This document shows, one piece after another, positions 12,645 to 24,660 of a DNA stretch of 64,000 bases. Under the pieces are notes generated by a model. That model was not told the origin of the DNA and did not search any database. It saw only the letters and a program-made list of their open reading frames with translations. Location of the stretch: the NCBI GenBank assembly GCA_033439795.1, contig JAUTDP010000006.1, forward strand, positions 1,550,001 through 1,614,000. The letters are read 5' to 3'. The DNA is from Sordaria brevicollis. Lineage: Eukaryota > Ascomycota > Sordariomycetes > Sordariales > Sordariaceae. Both the position numbers and the translations under genes were made by a program. Position 1 is the stretch's first letter. Every line of letters starts with the position of its first letter.

Positions 12645-12671
12645 CCCCCCCCCCCCCCCCCCCCCCCCCCC
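12645..12671 (+). repeat. Poly-C tract, 27 nt
   Basis: Uninterrupted run of 27 C followed by GCGG. The G-rich complement could fold into a quadruplex. Confidence 0.95.
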
Positions 12672-15600
12672 GCGGCTGTTGTGGAGGCAGGTGCCGAAAT
12701 GTCACCCAAGACCGGCAACGTTCGGTACGTGGAGGTGTAGGTATGTACCTTGAGGTTAGACTGGGATCGTGACATGACACGACATTGGCATGGCAGGCGT
12801 GTGTGAAGCTCTTTGAAGCTTTGCGCGCGCTTGTGATGCGGAGACTGCAGAATGTGCAGTGAGGACCTCGAAGGCCGGTTCAAACGACAAGAAAACGGTG
12901 GTGAAAACGGAGAGTTAGACTAGTGCCAGAACTAAAATGTCCCGGCCCACCGCCCTTTACCAAGGAGCTAAAGCTTTCCCCCTGCGTCAAGCCGATGACT
13001 TCAACCACGATGTTCCCTGATGGTAGAAGGGGCACTTTCCCCGCATCAGAAGGTCTGGAGAACAAGTCGCCGGGGTTACGGGCCTGTTCTGCGCTGAGGG
13101 GAAATAATATGGGGAATTTGGAGACAACTTAACTGGCTGTGTGACTGACAAGTGAGTGAGTGAGTGAGTGAGAGGATACTGTAAGATCATCTTCACATTC
13201 ACATAATACATGTCAGATGAGCTCGGTTTCAAGGAGATATCATCATGAGTGATAATGACCATGAGGGAAGATGGAGGGTATAAAAGGGCAAGTCAACTGT
13301 GTAAGCCACACTCGCAATCATTCCGCTTTTCGTTTCCTCGTGCATTTATTTCCCCAGATTTTCAGGTTGTCTCGGCTCTGAACTTTGCCTTTCGCTTAGG
13401 TATGGGTTCTACCCCGCATCCTCCAACACTTGATCGTGTCTGGTTCCAATGAGAGCCTGACAGTGAGAGAGTGCACTCAGTGCATTGAGGATTTGAGAGT
13501 GCTTGAGAGTTGCGCTCTTGAAAGTGAAGAAAAATTGGGGTAACATCTCTCAAACTCCACCGGATCCCCTCCAAGAACGCGCGACGGGCCGTGAATCCAG
13601 ATTGGTATGGAGCCAGTTCGGACACCCCAGTCTTTTCTTCCGACCAATCATAACGTAGAATCCGTCTACTTCGGGAAGGGCTTCGTTGTCAACTGTCAGA
13701 CAGAACAACTCTCTGCCCACTGAAAGGCTGACAACGTTCGAACTTTTCCTTTCTTTCTCGGATCTGACCGATCGATAGATCTCCTGCCGTATGCCGCCGC
13801 CGCCACACTTGATCACACGTTTCTGACTGCATACATACCATTTTTTCTAAAAGGGAAGAATCGAGTCCTCTCCTGTGCCTCTTTTAGACTTTCAGTCGTC
13901 TGATGTCAACGGCTCGCGAAGGCAGAATTCTGTCATCGCACAGCTGGGAATGCACACGTGCAATTACTACCGGAAAGCATCGCCACTGACGCAGTAAAGA
14001 GGACTCGGGAATCGGCGACTCATAGCTGAGGAGAAGGAGTCTGTGCAAAATGTTTCAAAGAATTACCAACAGCATGAACAACACAGGAAAGTCAAGATGT
14101 CGATCTTGGTTTTAATGAGCTAAAGAACTCCATAATTCAGCTTCCTATGCTAGCGGATGGTAAACTCCATCAACTTAGTCTAAAGCCTAAAGTCCAGGTT
14201 GTGGTATCTAGCGTGGCGCCTTCTTGTCAACCTTCCACCAGGGACATCCTTCCTTCACGAACTCATTTCCCCAGACTTTTCCCCGGATTTTACGGAGTTC
14301 CAAGACGAAGAGATCGTCAAACAGCTGAGTGCTGATCTTAGCAACCCTCCATGTCCCTGATTTCCCTTTTCAGAGTTCTTTGCATTGCATGAACGTGAAG
14401 ACGAGGAACTAAAAATGGCTTCGGATTACCCATCATGCCTATCCATGTCCATGAACATTGTACATGTATAGTCACTAAGCGCTCAGACAGCTGAAGAGGG
14501 AGCCTAGATACGGCCTACGGTACCCGAACCTTGAACCTCGAGTGCCAGTGGTAGGTAGTAGCAATTTGACGATACTTTCTTTCTGGTTGTCTTCCAAGTC
14601 TCAGTCTTGGCAACAAAGGGACCTTGGTACTCTTTGGGATTTTCGGGCCTGACATCCATGACCCATCTGTTTTACTGCAGCATTTCTGTACAACCACTCC
14701 ACCACTCACTACCTACCTAACTGTGTCACCATGCCATCGACGCCTGTATGTATGTACGCTGTACGCTGTACATACTACGTATATCCATTCCCACGTGTTT
14801 CTTCAAAGGACAGCCATGCTGATGAGTTGGACTGAATGAGAAAACCCGAATGTGCCCCGGATGTGCTGCAAATCTGGGGGATTAAACGAGACTGCGGAGT
14901 GCAGGATTGTACTGGAGTTCGCTTCTGCGAAGTTCTGCACTTCTGACCTCTGTGACCTGTCGATCCTTTTTCTTTTACCCCAGATTTTCGGATATGATCG
15001 CTTGAGAGCCGAAGACATTTTGTGTGAGATTTTTGTCATCATGTGCTTCTTGCATACAAAAAGTGTCCGGTCAAAGTTGTTCGTCAGGGGCTGGTTTATG
15101 CGATGTAATTTTGAGAACACAAGTTTAGTGTCAACTTGTCTTACGAAAGATCCTTAATCCATCGGATAGTCTTGTATTTGAAGTAAGACATCAGCTTGAA
15201 GTATTGACCAACAATGGCTAAGCAATGCCACACGCTAACGCCAAGAGATTATGGCCAACTGTTGTCCAACACTTTGCGAACTCTTTTCCACATCCACTTT
15301 TCACTTTCGCCTAAAGTGAAGAATAGCAATGTCTCACACCGTACAGCGAGGTATCTGTTGCAACTAGAGGTAGATAGGCGAAGTCGCTTCCTGTTGCTGT
15401 GAAGCACGAAGTGCAATCCCTAAATCGATCTATTGCTGCAAGATGACTCCAGAAAGGTTTTGTGTAACACGGACACTTTCCAGAATGGAATTGCATGCGA
15501 GTGCTGCTGTGTGGGTACCTGCGTTGCCATAGAAGATTGATCACAGTGATGTGAAGAGATGGCGATGATTGTTTTGTATTTCTTTCATTTCATTTTCTCT

Positions 15601-16260
15601 CATTCTCGTTAGGGGGTATTGTGCTAGCAGTAAAAGACATTTCCAATCATAGTTTTTGCTCTTTTTGTTTTCCATCCTTGCCGTTTTCCTATAGTCTTCG
15701 GCCCTGCATCGGGAAAAGTCTCCATGATCCTCATAATTGAAGAAAACCTTGTCAAGAGACAAAGAAAGAAGAATAAGAGTAAGAAGCAAAAATGTGGTAT
15801 AAGGGTAAAAACATGACCGCATGTAACGTCAGCAGCATGTACTGTAAGCGACGAAGAAGAAAAAAGAGGAGAGTGTACCCGCCAAGGCGCCGTTACCATA
15901 CAACAACCAGCCATTGGGAAAAAATCAACCGAACCAACCATTTCCTTTCAGGAAAAAAACCAATCTGCCCGCCAGCACAAGAGAGTCCAGGTCCCCTTTC
16001 CCTTTTTCCCATGATACCCCAACCATTTCTTTCCCCGGATAGTATAAATGTACCCCGCAAAAAGCAACCGTTCATTTCGTGAAACCCAACCAGAATCCGC
16101 CCACCCGCATCCAGCCATCGTAGTGTAGTGTAGTGGTATTTCGGTCCTTCAAGCCTGCGCCGGGCCAACTGTGCATAACCAGGGCATACCAGCCCAATCG
16201 CTTTCCGTGGAAGAAGACAGAATAAAGAAAAAGAGAAAAATGATGCAGATGTGAGGGTCT
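12672..16260. other. Intergenic, no supported gene, second part
   Basis: Lies downstream of clr-2 and includes its 3' UTR at the right end. Holds the GTGA microsatellite and three plus-strand copies of the CCCCRGATTTT motif. All open frames are short and lack protein-like composition. Confidence 0.55.
13152..13172 (+). repeat. (GTGA)5 microsatellite
   Basis: Five tandem GTGA units plus one base. Confidence 0.9.
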
Positions 16261-18783
16261 TCAGTAGCTGTACCCATCCACACTTCCAAACTGGCCCTGG
16301 CCAGCATGTGCACCTGCATGGTGGTGACCCATCATGTTCCCATACTCCATAGCCGAGTGGTGATGCAGGAGTCCATCTGCTCCATCAGCCGTCGGGAACG
16401 ATGCAGCAAACTCCGCCGCCGCAGCCACCGCATCATCCGGATGAGTAGAGTGGTGACTATGGTGAACCGGCGAGGTTGGACTGGGGCCCCAGAACATGCC
16501 GTCAAGATCCCACATCCCACCTTGGTCCAGCATACCCATCATACCCAAGCCCTCGACAGGCTCCAGGCCGATGGGGCTCATGTGCAGCTCGGCTGAGTCC
16601 GGTGAGCCCATGAGCAAGTCGGTGTTGATGTGCATGCCCAAGGGCCCGGTGCCGTTCACAGAGTGAGGGCTCTGAGAGCGCCTCTGTTGTAGCTGGTGTG
16701 CCGCAGCGCCCTGTGCTTGGATGACTCTGCTGGCCTCGTACATCCGAAGAACCACCTCTCTGCTTCTGCGAGCAGCCAGTGACCACTCCTCCATAGCTTC
16801 GAGGAGCTCCAAAACCACCTCGATCTGCTTAAGCCACTCCGGGACGCGAGGGTTTCCCCACTGCCAGAAGATAGAGACAAGAGGCACCATGGCAGCCTGG
16901 TAGAGGAACCACACAGCGTTCCAACCAGACATTTGGTTACGTGTCCATTCACGGCCAATATCCTCAATTGTCGCAGCAGCAAGCTCACGGCACGTTTCAA
17001 TGGCAGCCAAGTCAGAGTCGCAGGCCTGGGTATGTGGGTTAAGGCCCGATGAAGCCATGGAAAGGAGCACCGGTCGGTGAAGAAGCATGCGAAGGTTCTG
17101 GTACCGCCATTTCATGATACAACGAGCCATGTAGAGGGGCTCGGCACATGGGTCAGTGGTGCGTAGCAGCCATGGTAGGTTGTTGTACCAGGCTACGAGC
17201 TGTCCGTCAAGATTGCAGCGGTCTTCGGTGCGCAGCAAAGGGGAGATGGCGAGCATATCTTGAATCTGGGTCGCAATTTTGCAGAATTTGATGTTTTCAA
17301 TCATGGGGAGAATGCCCGCGTGCTGAGACGAGTCCCGGCCAGCATTGACACCGAAATCGGGAGGGCGAATGTTGATAGCAGGGCCCCAACGGCCAAATGA
17401 TGGGCGGCCCATAGTTGTGGTAGCCCAGGTATCGAGACAGAAAAGAGCCCACCATGTGCGCCTTCTGGTCTCGGCAGCAACCATATCGCTGCCTCCTTGG
17501 GCGAGGCTCTCACGGTGGAGGCCTAGAGCGCTTGCCATACGGATGGCAGCGCCCAGAACAGCGTTGGCCATGTTTGGTCGATTGATGTAGTGAAGATAGT
17601 ACCCGCCAATCAGTGCCAATGCCTGCACAGTTTCGATGTGGCTGCTGCCAAACGAATCCATAGGAAGATGCTCCATGGCGCGGTTGTAGTAGTTGACGTG
17701 GTTGTAATCGTCCGACTTCATAGCCACAATGCTACCCATGGCGAAAACCATGTTGAGCAGAGCCAACCAAGGTGCATCGAATCGTTGCCCTTCAAGGTAG
17801 TCGGCGCGGAAGGTTGTTTCGTCAAGCATCGGAATGAAGACGTGAACTCGTTTGAAGTAGGCATCAATAAGTGTCTGTCCCTTCCATGACCATGGAATTC
17901 GCTGAGGATCTTTTTGGCTTGATGACTTCTGTCGGATGGCCGGGAAGTTATGGGAGATCTCGACACTGTTGAGCGGAGCGGCCAGAGAGCTCCTCAAACC
18001 CGGTTGAACCTTGAGCATAACCATAAGAGCAGCCTTGATAGACGAGGCTCCGAGATAAGAAGCTTGCCTGTCCACCGAGAGTGACAATGCGTTGATATCG
18101 TCCGCCTCTGCAGGAATGTGATCCCTCTCCCGGCGTTCCTCATCCCATTCTGTATCCCGTGTTGGAATTTGTTCCAAGATGTTTTCGGTCTTGGTTGGTG
18201 AGTCCAAGTCGGACATTGGAGTTGTGTTAAGAGGAGGAGATGGCAATCCGTTCGCTGCGTTGTCTGGGACGGGCCTATCTAGGAGGTTGAGGAGTTCTTG
18301 CCTTGATAAAGGAAGCAAAGCATGGACTTCTTGGTTCGGATATAGTCGATTCAGGATTGATCGACATTCTTCAAGGGACTGGGAAAGAGCTTCGAGAGTC
18401 TTGCGTGAGGGGATCACCCTTTGGCGGTGCTTGTCATAGAAACATCGCTTCGGTGCTCGACTGGAAAGACATTGGCCACATGGTTGTTGACCATCACATC
18501 GGCTAGGAGTACAAGTCAGAATATGTGACAAGCTTATTCGGCACTCGTCAGCTTACATCTTCCGTCTTTTGCACTCGGCACAAGCATGAGGAGTAGTGAT
18601 CCTCTTGGCTGCCCCACTGCCGCTGGACTTGACACTATCTTGAGAGTCAGCAGACGGCTTTCGTGGCGTTACTCCTTGAACTGAACTTCCTCGTTAGTCA
18701 TGGACTATTTGACGGGTCAGGGTATTGAACTCACATGTGTGAAACATGCCGCCTTGTGTAGGTATAGGAATGGACGGTGCCAT
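16261..18783 (-). CDS. clr-2: Zn2Cys6 transcription factor CLR-2 (cellulose-degradation regulator)
   Basis: A Gal4-class nuclear activator. In Neurospora CLR-2 is needed to induce cellulase genes; its Aspergillus counterpart is ClrB/ManR. Exons are 18783-18735, 18680-18557 and 18502-16261, giving 804 residues. The zinc cluster is complete only after splicing: Cys 50, 53, 60, 66, 69 and 78 with spacing C-x2-C-x6-C-x5-C-x2-C-x8-C. A second intron falls between 'CKRRKI' and 'RCDG'. A helical, likely dimerising stretch follows (about 90-130). The fungal-specific regulatory domain spans roughly 268-530, with 'RRRTWWALFCLDTW' near 404-417. The C-terminal 95 residues are rich in Met, Gly and His and contain an acidic-aromatic 'MWDLDGMFW' element (721-729), a plausible activation motif. 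Assignment to CLR-2 rests on overall sequence and on recollection that clr-2 lies near chol-1 and vma-8 in Neurospora. Confidence 0.85.
18503..18556 (-). other. Intron 2 of clr-2, inside the zinc-cluster coding region
   Basis: GTAAGC donor and CTCCTAG acceptor. Removal restores the Ile codon and joins the first two zinc-binding cysteines to the other four. Retention would destroy DNA binding. Confidence 0.85.
18681..18734 (-). other. Intron 1 of clr-2
   Basis: GTGAGT donor, ACTAAC branch and TTCAG acceptor; joins 'GGMFHT' to 'FQGVTPRK'. Confidence 0.85.
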
Positions 18784-21700
18784 CGTGAGAAGCTTTGCTG
18801 ATCAGATGGGAAGGGATAGAAAGTTTGAAAGTTGGTGAAGGTCTGGTAGCCCGAGGAAAGATATAGATCTGTGGGCTGCCCAGCAAGACAGCGGATATCA
18901 ACCGAGTGTTCGTGTAAGTGGCGAGACCTTGATCACATGAATAGAGAAACACGTGTGGTCTCAAGGTTTGATGTAAGACCCTCGCCAAAGATATCAAGAT
19001 AAAGATAGATCCTGGGGGACAATGAGGGGGTGGGCGAGACCGTGAGGAGCGTATGCAGACTTATATATTTGCATTGAACTGAGTTGGGAATACCGTCTCG
19101 AGCTGATTGTGGGGTGAGGAAGATTGGAAGGGACCGGTGGTATGCTAAGGTCGTATGTGGAGAAGCTTGGTCGCGGCCCCGTCAATCTTGTTGACAGGGT
19201 GAAGGAGGTATACCATAGGATCTGGGAGTGCACAGCTCCGGTACTTCGCCCTCGGGTGCCGGTATAAGTTGTCAAGTGAGGTATCTCGATGCTAGACTGC
19301 AATTACTGGTCAATGCCGTGGTCAAGGCCGACATCAAGCTAAGGCATAGCTGGGAAGCCAGGGGCAAGGCTAGTAGTTGACCAGGCACGGCCTGATGCAT
19401 GTACCAATTAGAGCTACATACCTGAAGGGTCATGGTATATGTGGTCCAGTATCACCCTGTCCCAAGGTTTGGAAGCGCGGAGAAGTACCTTTTTGGAGAA
19501 GAGGCAAGCCAGTCGGGCACCACCATGCCCTTGACAGCTTGAAGGAAGAATATGTACGTACTCTGTCATGGATACCCAAGCATTGTCAGTGGCGTCGTTT
19601 CAACACCAAAGCCGGGGTGCAGGAAGGTCTGAGGGTACAGAAGGAGGTACATAGAGTACTGCTTCTGGCAGCAAACTCTACGACCCATAGACTATAGCCT
19701 GGGACTTGGTCCTAAGATTGCTTCTCTGTTTTATGACGCAGAAGCTCGGTGCTTTCAACAGTCCGCCGCTTGACTCGAAGCTAAACGGTACGCTAAGCTA
19801 AGTCAAGCTGGCTGTATGTGGAGGTGGTTTGGGGAAGCTTCATTACAAAATTCACGGTTCTCCGAGATCAACACAAAGAGGGGTCTCATCCCTCCAAGCA
19901 CACAGACTTTCGCCCCCTTTTTTGAAGCATCCAGTCCTTCGATTCGTCTTGTCCTTGAACCCTTAATCACCTGTTGTGCGAAGTAGGAGTGAACATGTGT
20001 GTAAAACGTGCTTCGTATGTACAGCGAAGATCACTGTAGGGGACCGTGTGGTGTGAAGGATGCTGGAGTTGGAGAGGGGAAGGTGGGACCGTCGGCCGTC
20101 GGCCCCAACCTGGACTCCACGATGTGACTGGGAGTTGAGATGGTGGTGAAGGTAAAAGGAAGGTACACACTGCCTCGGTGCCAGCCGCTTGTGGGGAAGA
20201 AAAGCCGTTCGTTTCCCCCTTGTCTTCAGTGAAGCTCAGCGTGATGGTGGATCTTGCTGCGATTCTGTCCCCCAGTTCCGATCGGGCCAGACCGGGGTGG
20301 ATGAAGTTGGAGTGAGAGTGGGCACTTGGCAGTCAGCCGGGGTATCGTGATCAGGATTCAGGAGGGCATGAGAACGGAGGCAGAATACGGAGCAAACGCG
20401 CCAAGGAAACGGAGCTGAGGTGACAACCTTCTCAAGCTAAATGATCCTTCCAGCAGCTTTCGGGTTACCAGCCAAACCTTCCACGCTGAGTTGAGGCCAT
20501 CACCATATCAACACACCAGAAGGAAGTAAGAGCAATGCTCAATGTGCTGCGGGAGGGAAAGGCTTTGAAGCCTGTTGCGAGCGGAATAAGGCCGGCATAA
20601 CAAATCGTGTAGACAACCCCCAAGATTTGGCGTGTTGACCTGAGTCTATGGATATATCCTGGAGGACTCAGTCAACAAGAACGGATGCTGTTGTGACAAG
20701 CCGAGTTTTCGGATCCAAATATGTATTTGACCATGATCTGGTCAAACCCACTCGAGCACTGTATTTCAGAGGCGAGTACAGAGGATAACAATAAGCCGAG
20801 GAATGGACAATGGTCAAGGCAACTTTGCCTCTTTCACAAATTCCATACGTCTCGGTTCATGTGGGACACCTCGCCGTCGAAGCAATAACCATTTCGTAAG
20901 TCTTCTCCAACTAGGAGGCCAACTAGATAGGGCTATGAAGAAAGATGGGAGCTGGTTTGATCCTAAGTTGAAGGCCGAAATAAAACAAACCGCCCATCAA
21001 GAAAACAAGCACATCATGCGAACTACCGGTATGCTGGAGAATCACGTCGTCGTAAAATGTCGAGATGACCCCCTGCGGGTTCAGACATGCCCGTGAAGAA
21101 CTAGGCCGTGAAGACGAGGTAAGGAGAGGTCGAGTCTCTTGGCTGCCGCTGGTATTACCTTGTCATCTCCAAGGTGGCAATGGTAACTACCATTATGTTG
21201 CTCTCGCCAAGGACCGTAGGCGCTTGAGACAATCGCTTCCTCACCGCAAAGCGCCTTGGAAACGGTGGGTGAAGATCAAATGTCCGCTTAACGAGTGTCA
21301 GGGTAAATCCTACGGTATGTGGGCCAACACTTGTCGATGTCGAACGCACAACCGGAGAGAGGGTCCTTGCGGTGGCCAGAGGTATCTGGGTTTGTGTATC
21401 ACCAGAAAAGTTCCTAGTTGGTGCGTAAGTGACCGTCCGCGGTAGATTATGGAATACGTACTCATAGATGGAGTTGAACGGATACTATCATGATGGCCTC
21501 GGTCCATAAGATGGGCGTAGTAAGATGGGGTGTAATTACCGGCTGTGCCGCTGAGGAGCAGCCGCTTGAAGACAATTGGATAGTATCCAAGAAACGTCCG
21601 TTTTACACGTCAAATGCCGTTTGGGTGGCAGACGAGGCAAGGGCCCGTGGCTGGCTCTACTGGCATGTCCAAGGACTCAAGGCCCGAGGGGCATGAGGGG

Positions 21701-24638
21701 ATGATTGTCAACGGGTCGACGGCTGGGGCAACAGCAAGAGAAAAACTCTGCCCTTCCATCGCAGTGTCGCAGTAGCAGTCTTGAACTTGGATAGAACGAC
21801 GGCGTACTGTAGTGTAGAAGCGGCGGTAGTAATAGTCCAGTGACTGCGACGATCTTGAAAGACATGGAGTCTCGCCGTTTTGCGGTCGAGGACAGGCATC
21901 AACGCCGGCGGGGTGCTGTAGACGCAGTTACACTCAATGCAGAATGGGCGCTTGGTTCACGCCCACATACCTGTACATAGGTCGTAGGTACCTGGAGGAT
22001 GCCATCGTCAAGGTCAAGGTGACAGGAGAACCAGCGGTCTGATCGAATGTGACGTTCTGCTGGTTGATGGCCTGGATGCCCTATAATTGCTGGGTATGGG
22101 TGCCGGGCCAGGATACAATGGAGATGGAGGTGGTGGTAGAATGATTGATGGAACGGCCGACGCGCGTTCAAAGTAGTTGTTGAAGACAAGCGAGATCAAA
22201 AGGGACTCGATTGCTGGATGCGTGAAACTGGAGGGCCACCTGGTAGCCAGGCTATGGACGTCAGATTGCGCCTGCCGTCTTCTCGCCTCGTCTCGAACTC
22301 GTGAAGATTGCAGAAAAAACTTGAAGTGGAAAGCCGAGAAGGCCGGGTCACAGAGGGCAAGTCCGTTTCGACGTTTCTCTCTTGGCCCTCTCGCTCTTTC
22401 CCTTTTGATGCTAGAGAAACGTGATTGTTTCCCCACACTTCCACCGTCCAACCAGGCGGGATGACGGCAAGCGAGCCTGTACAATGAAAGGTACCGACGT
22501 CGTTCCTCTCGGCTCTTTAGAAGAATTCACCGTAGCCCTGGCCCATGAACAGTGAAGACTTTTGGTGGTCATTCAGTTGCATTCTGGCCGTGTTGTGAGG
22601 TGGTCTGGATGCCATTAGCGGACAATGATTCTGCGGGTTCGTCTTGATTTGGTTGTTGGTAGGCTGTATATATCGGTAACCTGAAAACCTGGGGTGCATG
22701 AAGTTGTCAATTTCGAGACTCGACTGACAGCCAGACAGCTTCGATGTTTTCCAACTCGAAGGTTGAAAGACGTGTGGTTTCCCGGCAACCCTACGAAGCC
22801 TAGGGGTGGTTTATGGTGCCGCCGAACCGCCTAGGAAAAGCCGTTGAGGGCTGAAACTCTAGTAGCCCGACTCCGACAGTAGAGGTACTAACGGCCCGGG
22901 ATCGAGAAGACAAAACTAAAGCCGTTCATCTTTTCCTCTCAGGGTGATAAATCCGTCAGGCTATCGATCAGGTTAGCGTCCACTGTTCCGTTTCGGGGCC
23001 GCCGTGAGTGACGGATTCAAGCCCCTGTAGACTCGAGCAGTGCACTGATTCCTTCGACTGCAACTGACGATCAATCCGTCAATAGTCAGACAAGTGAATG
23101 GAGTCGGAAAAGAGAGGGTATAATGGAGGTTCCTGCTGCTGAGACAAGTCAAAGCGCCCTTCTGTCCGAAAGCCAATGAGTACAGCTCTGTGCCTGAAGG
23201 ATGGTGGTCTGCCACGAGGTCCGAAATGATGTTGATGCATGGCTGACAATCTTCACCAAGTCACAACAGCTTGAGGAGAGAGAGGTGTGGCTTGAAGATC
23301 GGAAGTGGGGCACTATGCTCTTCTTATTGGCCAATTCTCCGTGCTCGCAAGACACCCTCAAAGTTGGCCGTTGGGATTGTGGCACAAGGGGACGTGCGTC
23401 GTGGCTTGTATGCAGAGGTATCTTCGACTTTTCCCGTCGAGTCCAACCCAACCATGTCCCGCTCAGACCTCTTCCTCGCATCTTCTCCACATCACCAAGA
23501 TGAGCTGCCATCCACTACGAGCAGTAGTCAATATGACAACCACCAAATCTTTTCAGAGGAAAATGACCAAAATGACATATTAACTTTGTGGGCTCGACGG
23601 GTCTAGACAGCCTGAGCTCACCGAGTACTGCCACCGCCTCAAGGCCGCGTCTACCCACCCTCATCTCATCCTCCTCACATCACCTTGTCGTTGGATGAGC
23701 TTTTCCATCAGCCATTGCTAACATCAAGGCATCACCTGTCATAACAAGCTTGCCAGTCAATAACTCAATAGACCGGCCTCGCATCGAAGCGAAAACAGTC
23801 GAGGGGCCCAAAGGACACACATGGCTTGCACGTGGACACGATCAATGCACCTCTTCATCCTTGGCTGGAAGACGGAACCCAGAAAAGGATGGGAATGGGA
23901 CAGCTTCCCATTGCAGAGGTGGTTATATTATCCTGCCGTCTGGAATATATCTGGCAACGAAGCAGAGGCCGTCCTTCTGTTCATGTGGGTGACAAACCAG
24001 TTGGCCCCATCATCTTCACAATACCATTGCCGTTATAGACCGTCCTTATCCGCTCCATGCTCATAGCTGCCCTGCGCTCAACCAAGGTACACTCTGGTTT
24101 GACAGGAAGACATTCATACTTTCCCGTCTGCTTTGCAAGTCCAACCAGCAGAACGACTCCCAGCTACTGGTATTCCAGTCTTTCATCCGAGCCGTGTTGA
24201 CGTGTCACGTCTGGCTGAACTGGACACAGCTACTGACTTGCTTAACGTGCATAGTATGGTTCTGAGCAACTCTGAGAACTGGTCTCTCGAAATAGCAAGT
24301 TTGGTCTTTCCAATACATTCGACCTCTCGACGAGATTCGGCCATCGTCTTCCTGAATCCTCAGAAGAATGCAGTACACAAATGACTGCCTTCAAGATTCT
24401 ACCCGACGTCTCAACACACCTCTTCAGTTACTGGCAACCCTCAACAGATGGTGGTAATTTCTCACAACCGAATTGGGGGACTTGCACACGCTCGTTTTCT
24501 TTCATCATGCACCATCGTATCTACAAACATCCATCATCATACACTTGGTGGTGCTGGAAAATCCTCTTTAGGACATTTAATTTGGTTCCTTTCAGCCATC
24601 TTCTCAAAGTTCATAGCGTCTCATTTCGCTGGCAACCG
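18784..24638. other. Upstream region of clr-2, no supported gene
   Basis: Part of a 9 kb span between the clr-2 start and the ula1 stop. The best plus-strand frame (20803-21096, ATG start, 97 codons) is unrecognised and lacks support. Likely holds the clr-2 promoter and perhaps a long leader or non-coding transcripts, but nothing can be shown from sequence. Confidence 0.55.
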
Positions 24639-24660
24639 TTTTTTTTTTTTTTTTTTTTTT
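24639..24660 (+). repeat. Poly-T tract, 22 nt
   Basis: Uninterrupted run of 22 T between 'AACCG' and 'CGGAA'. Confidence 0.95.

Larger units (their letters stand above)
11029..14988. repeat. Cluster of the recurring 11-mer CCCCRGATTTT
   Basis: Exact copies are seen at 11029-11039 (+), 12378-12388 (-), 13352-13362 (+), 14281-14291 (+) and 14978-14988 (+). A near copy, CCCCAGACTTTT, sits directly before the 14281 copy at 14269-14280, and a weaker one lies near 14869 (-). One more exact copy lies far away at 54907-54917 (-). The first six bases fit the fungal carbon-repressor consensus SYGGRG read on the other strand. Flanks differ, so these are not copies of one larger repeat. Function is unknown. 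Confidence 0.6.

Noticed and set aside
20803..21096. 97-codon ATG frame in the clr-2 upstream region
   Set aside because: Unrecognised and unsupported by splice signals or neighbours; kept only as a remark.
22994..23004. CGG-N5-CCG palindrome 4.2 kb upstream of clr-2, a possible Zn-cluster factor site
   Set aside because: A single short match in 9 kb is expected by chance, and I am not certain of the exact CLR-1 consensus.
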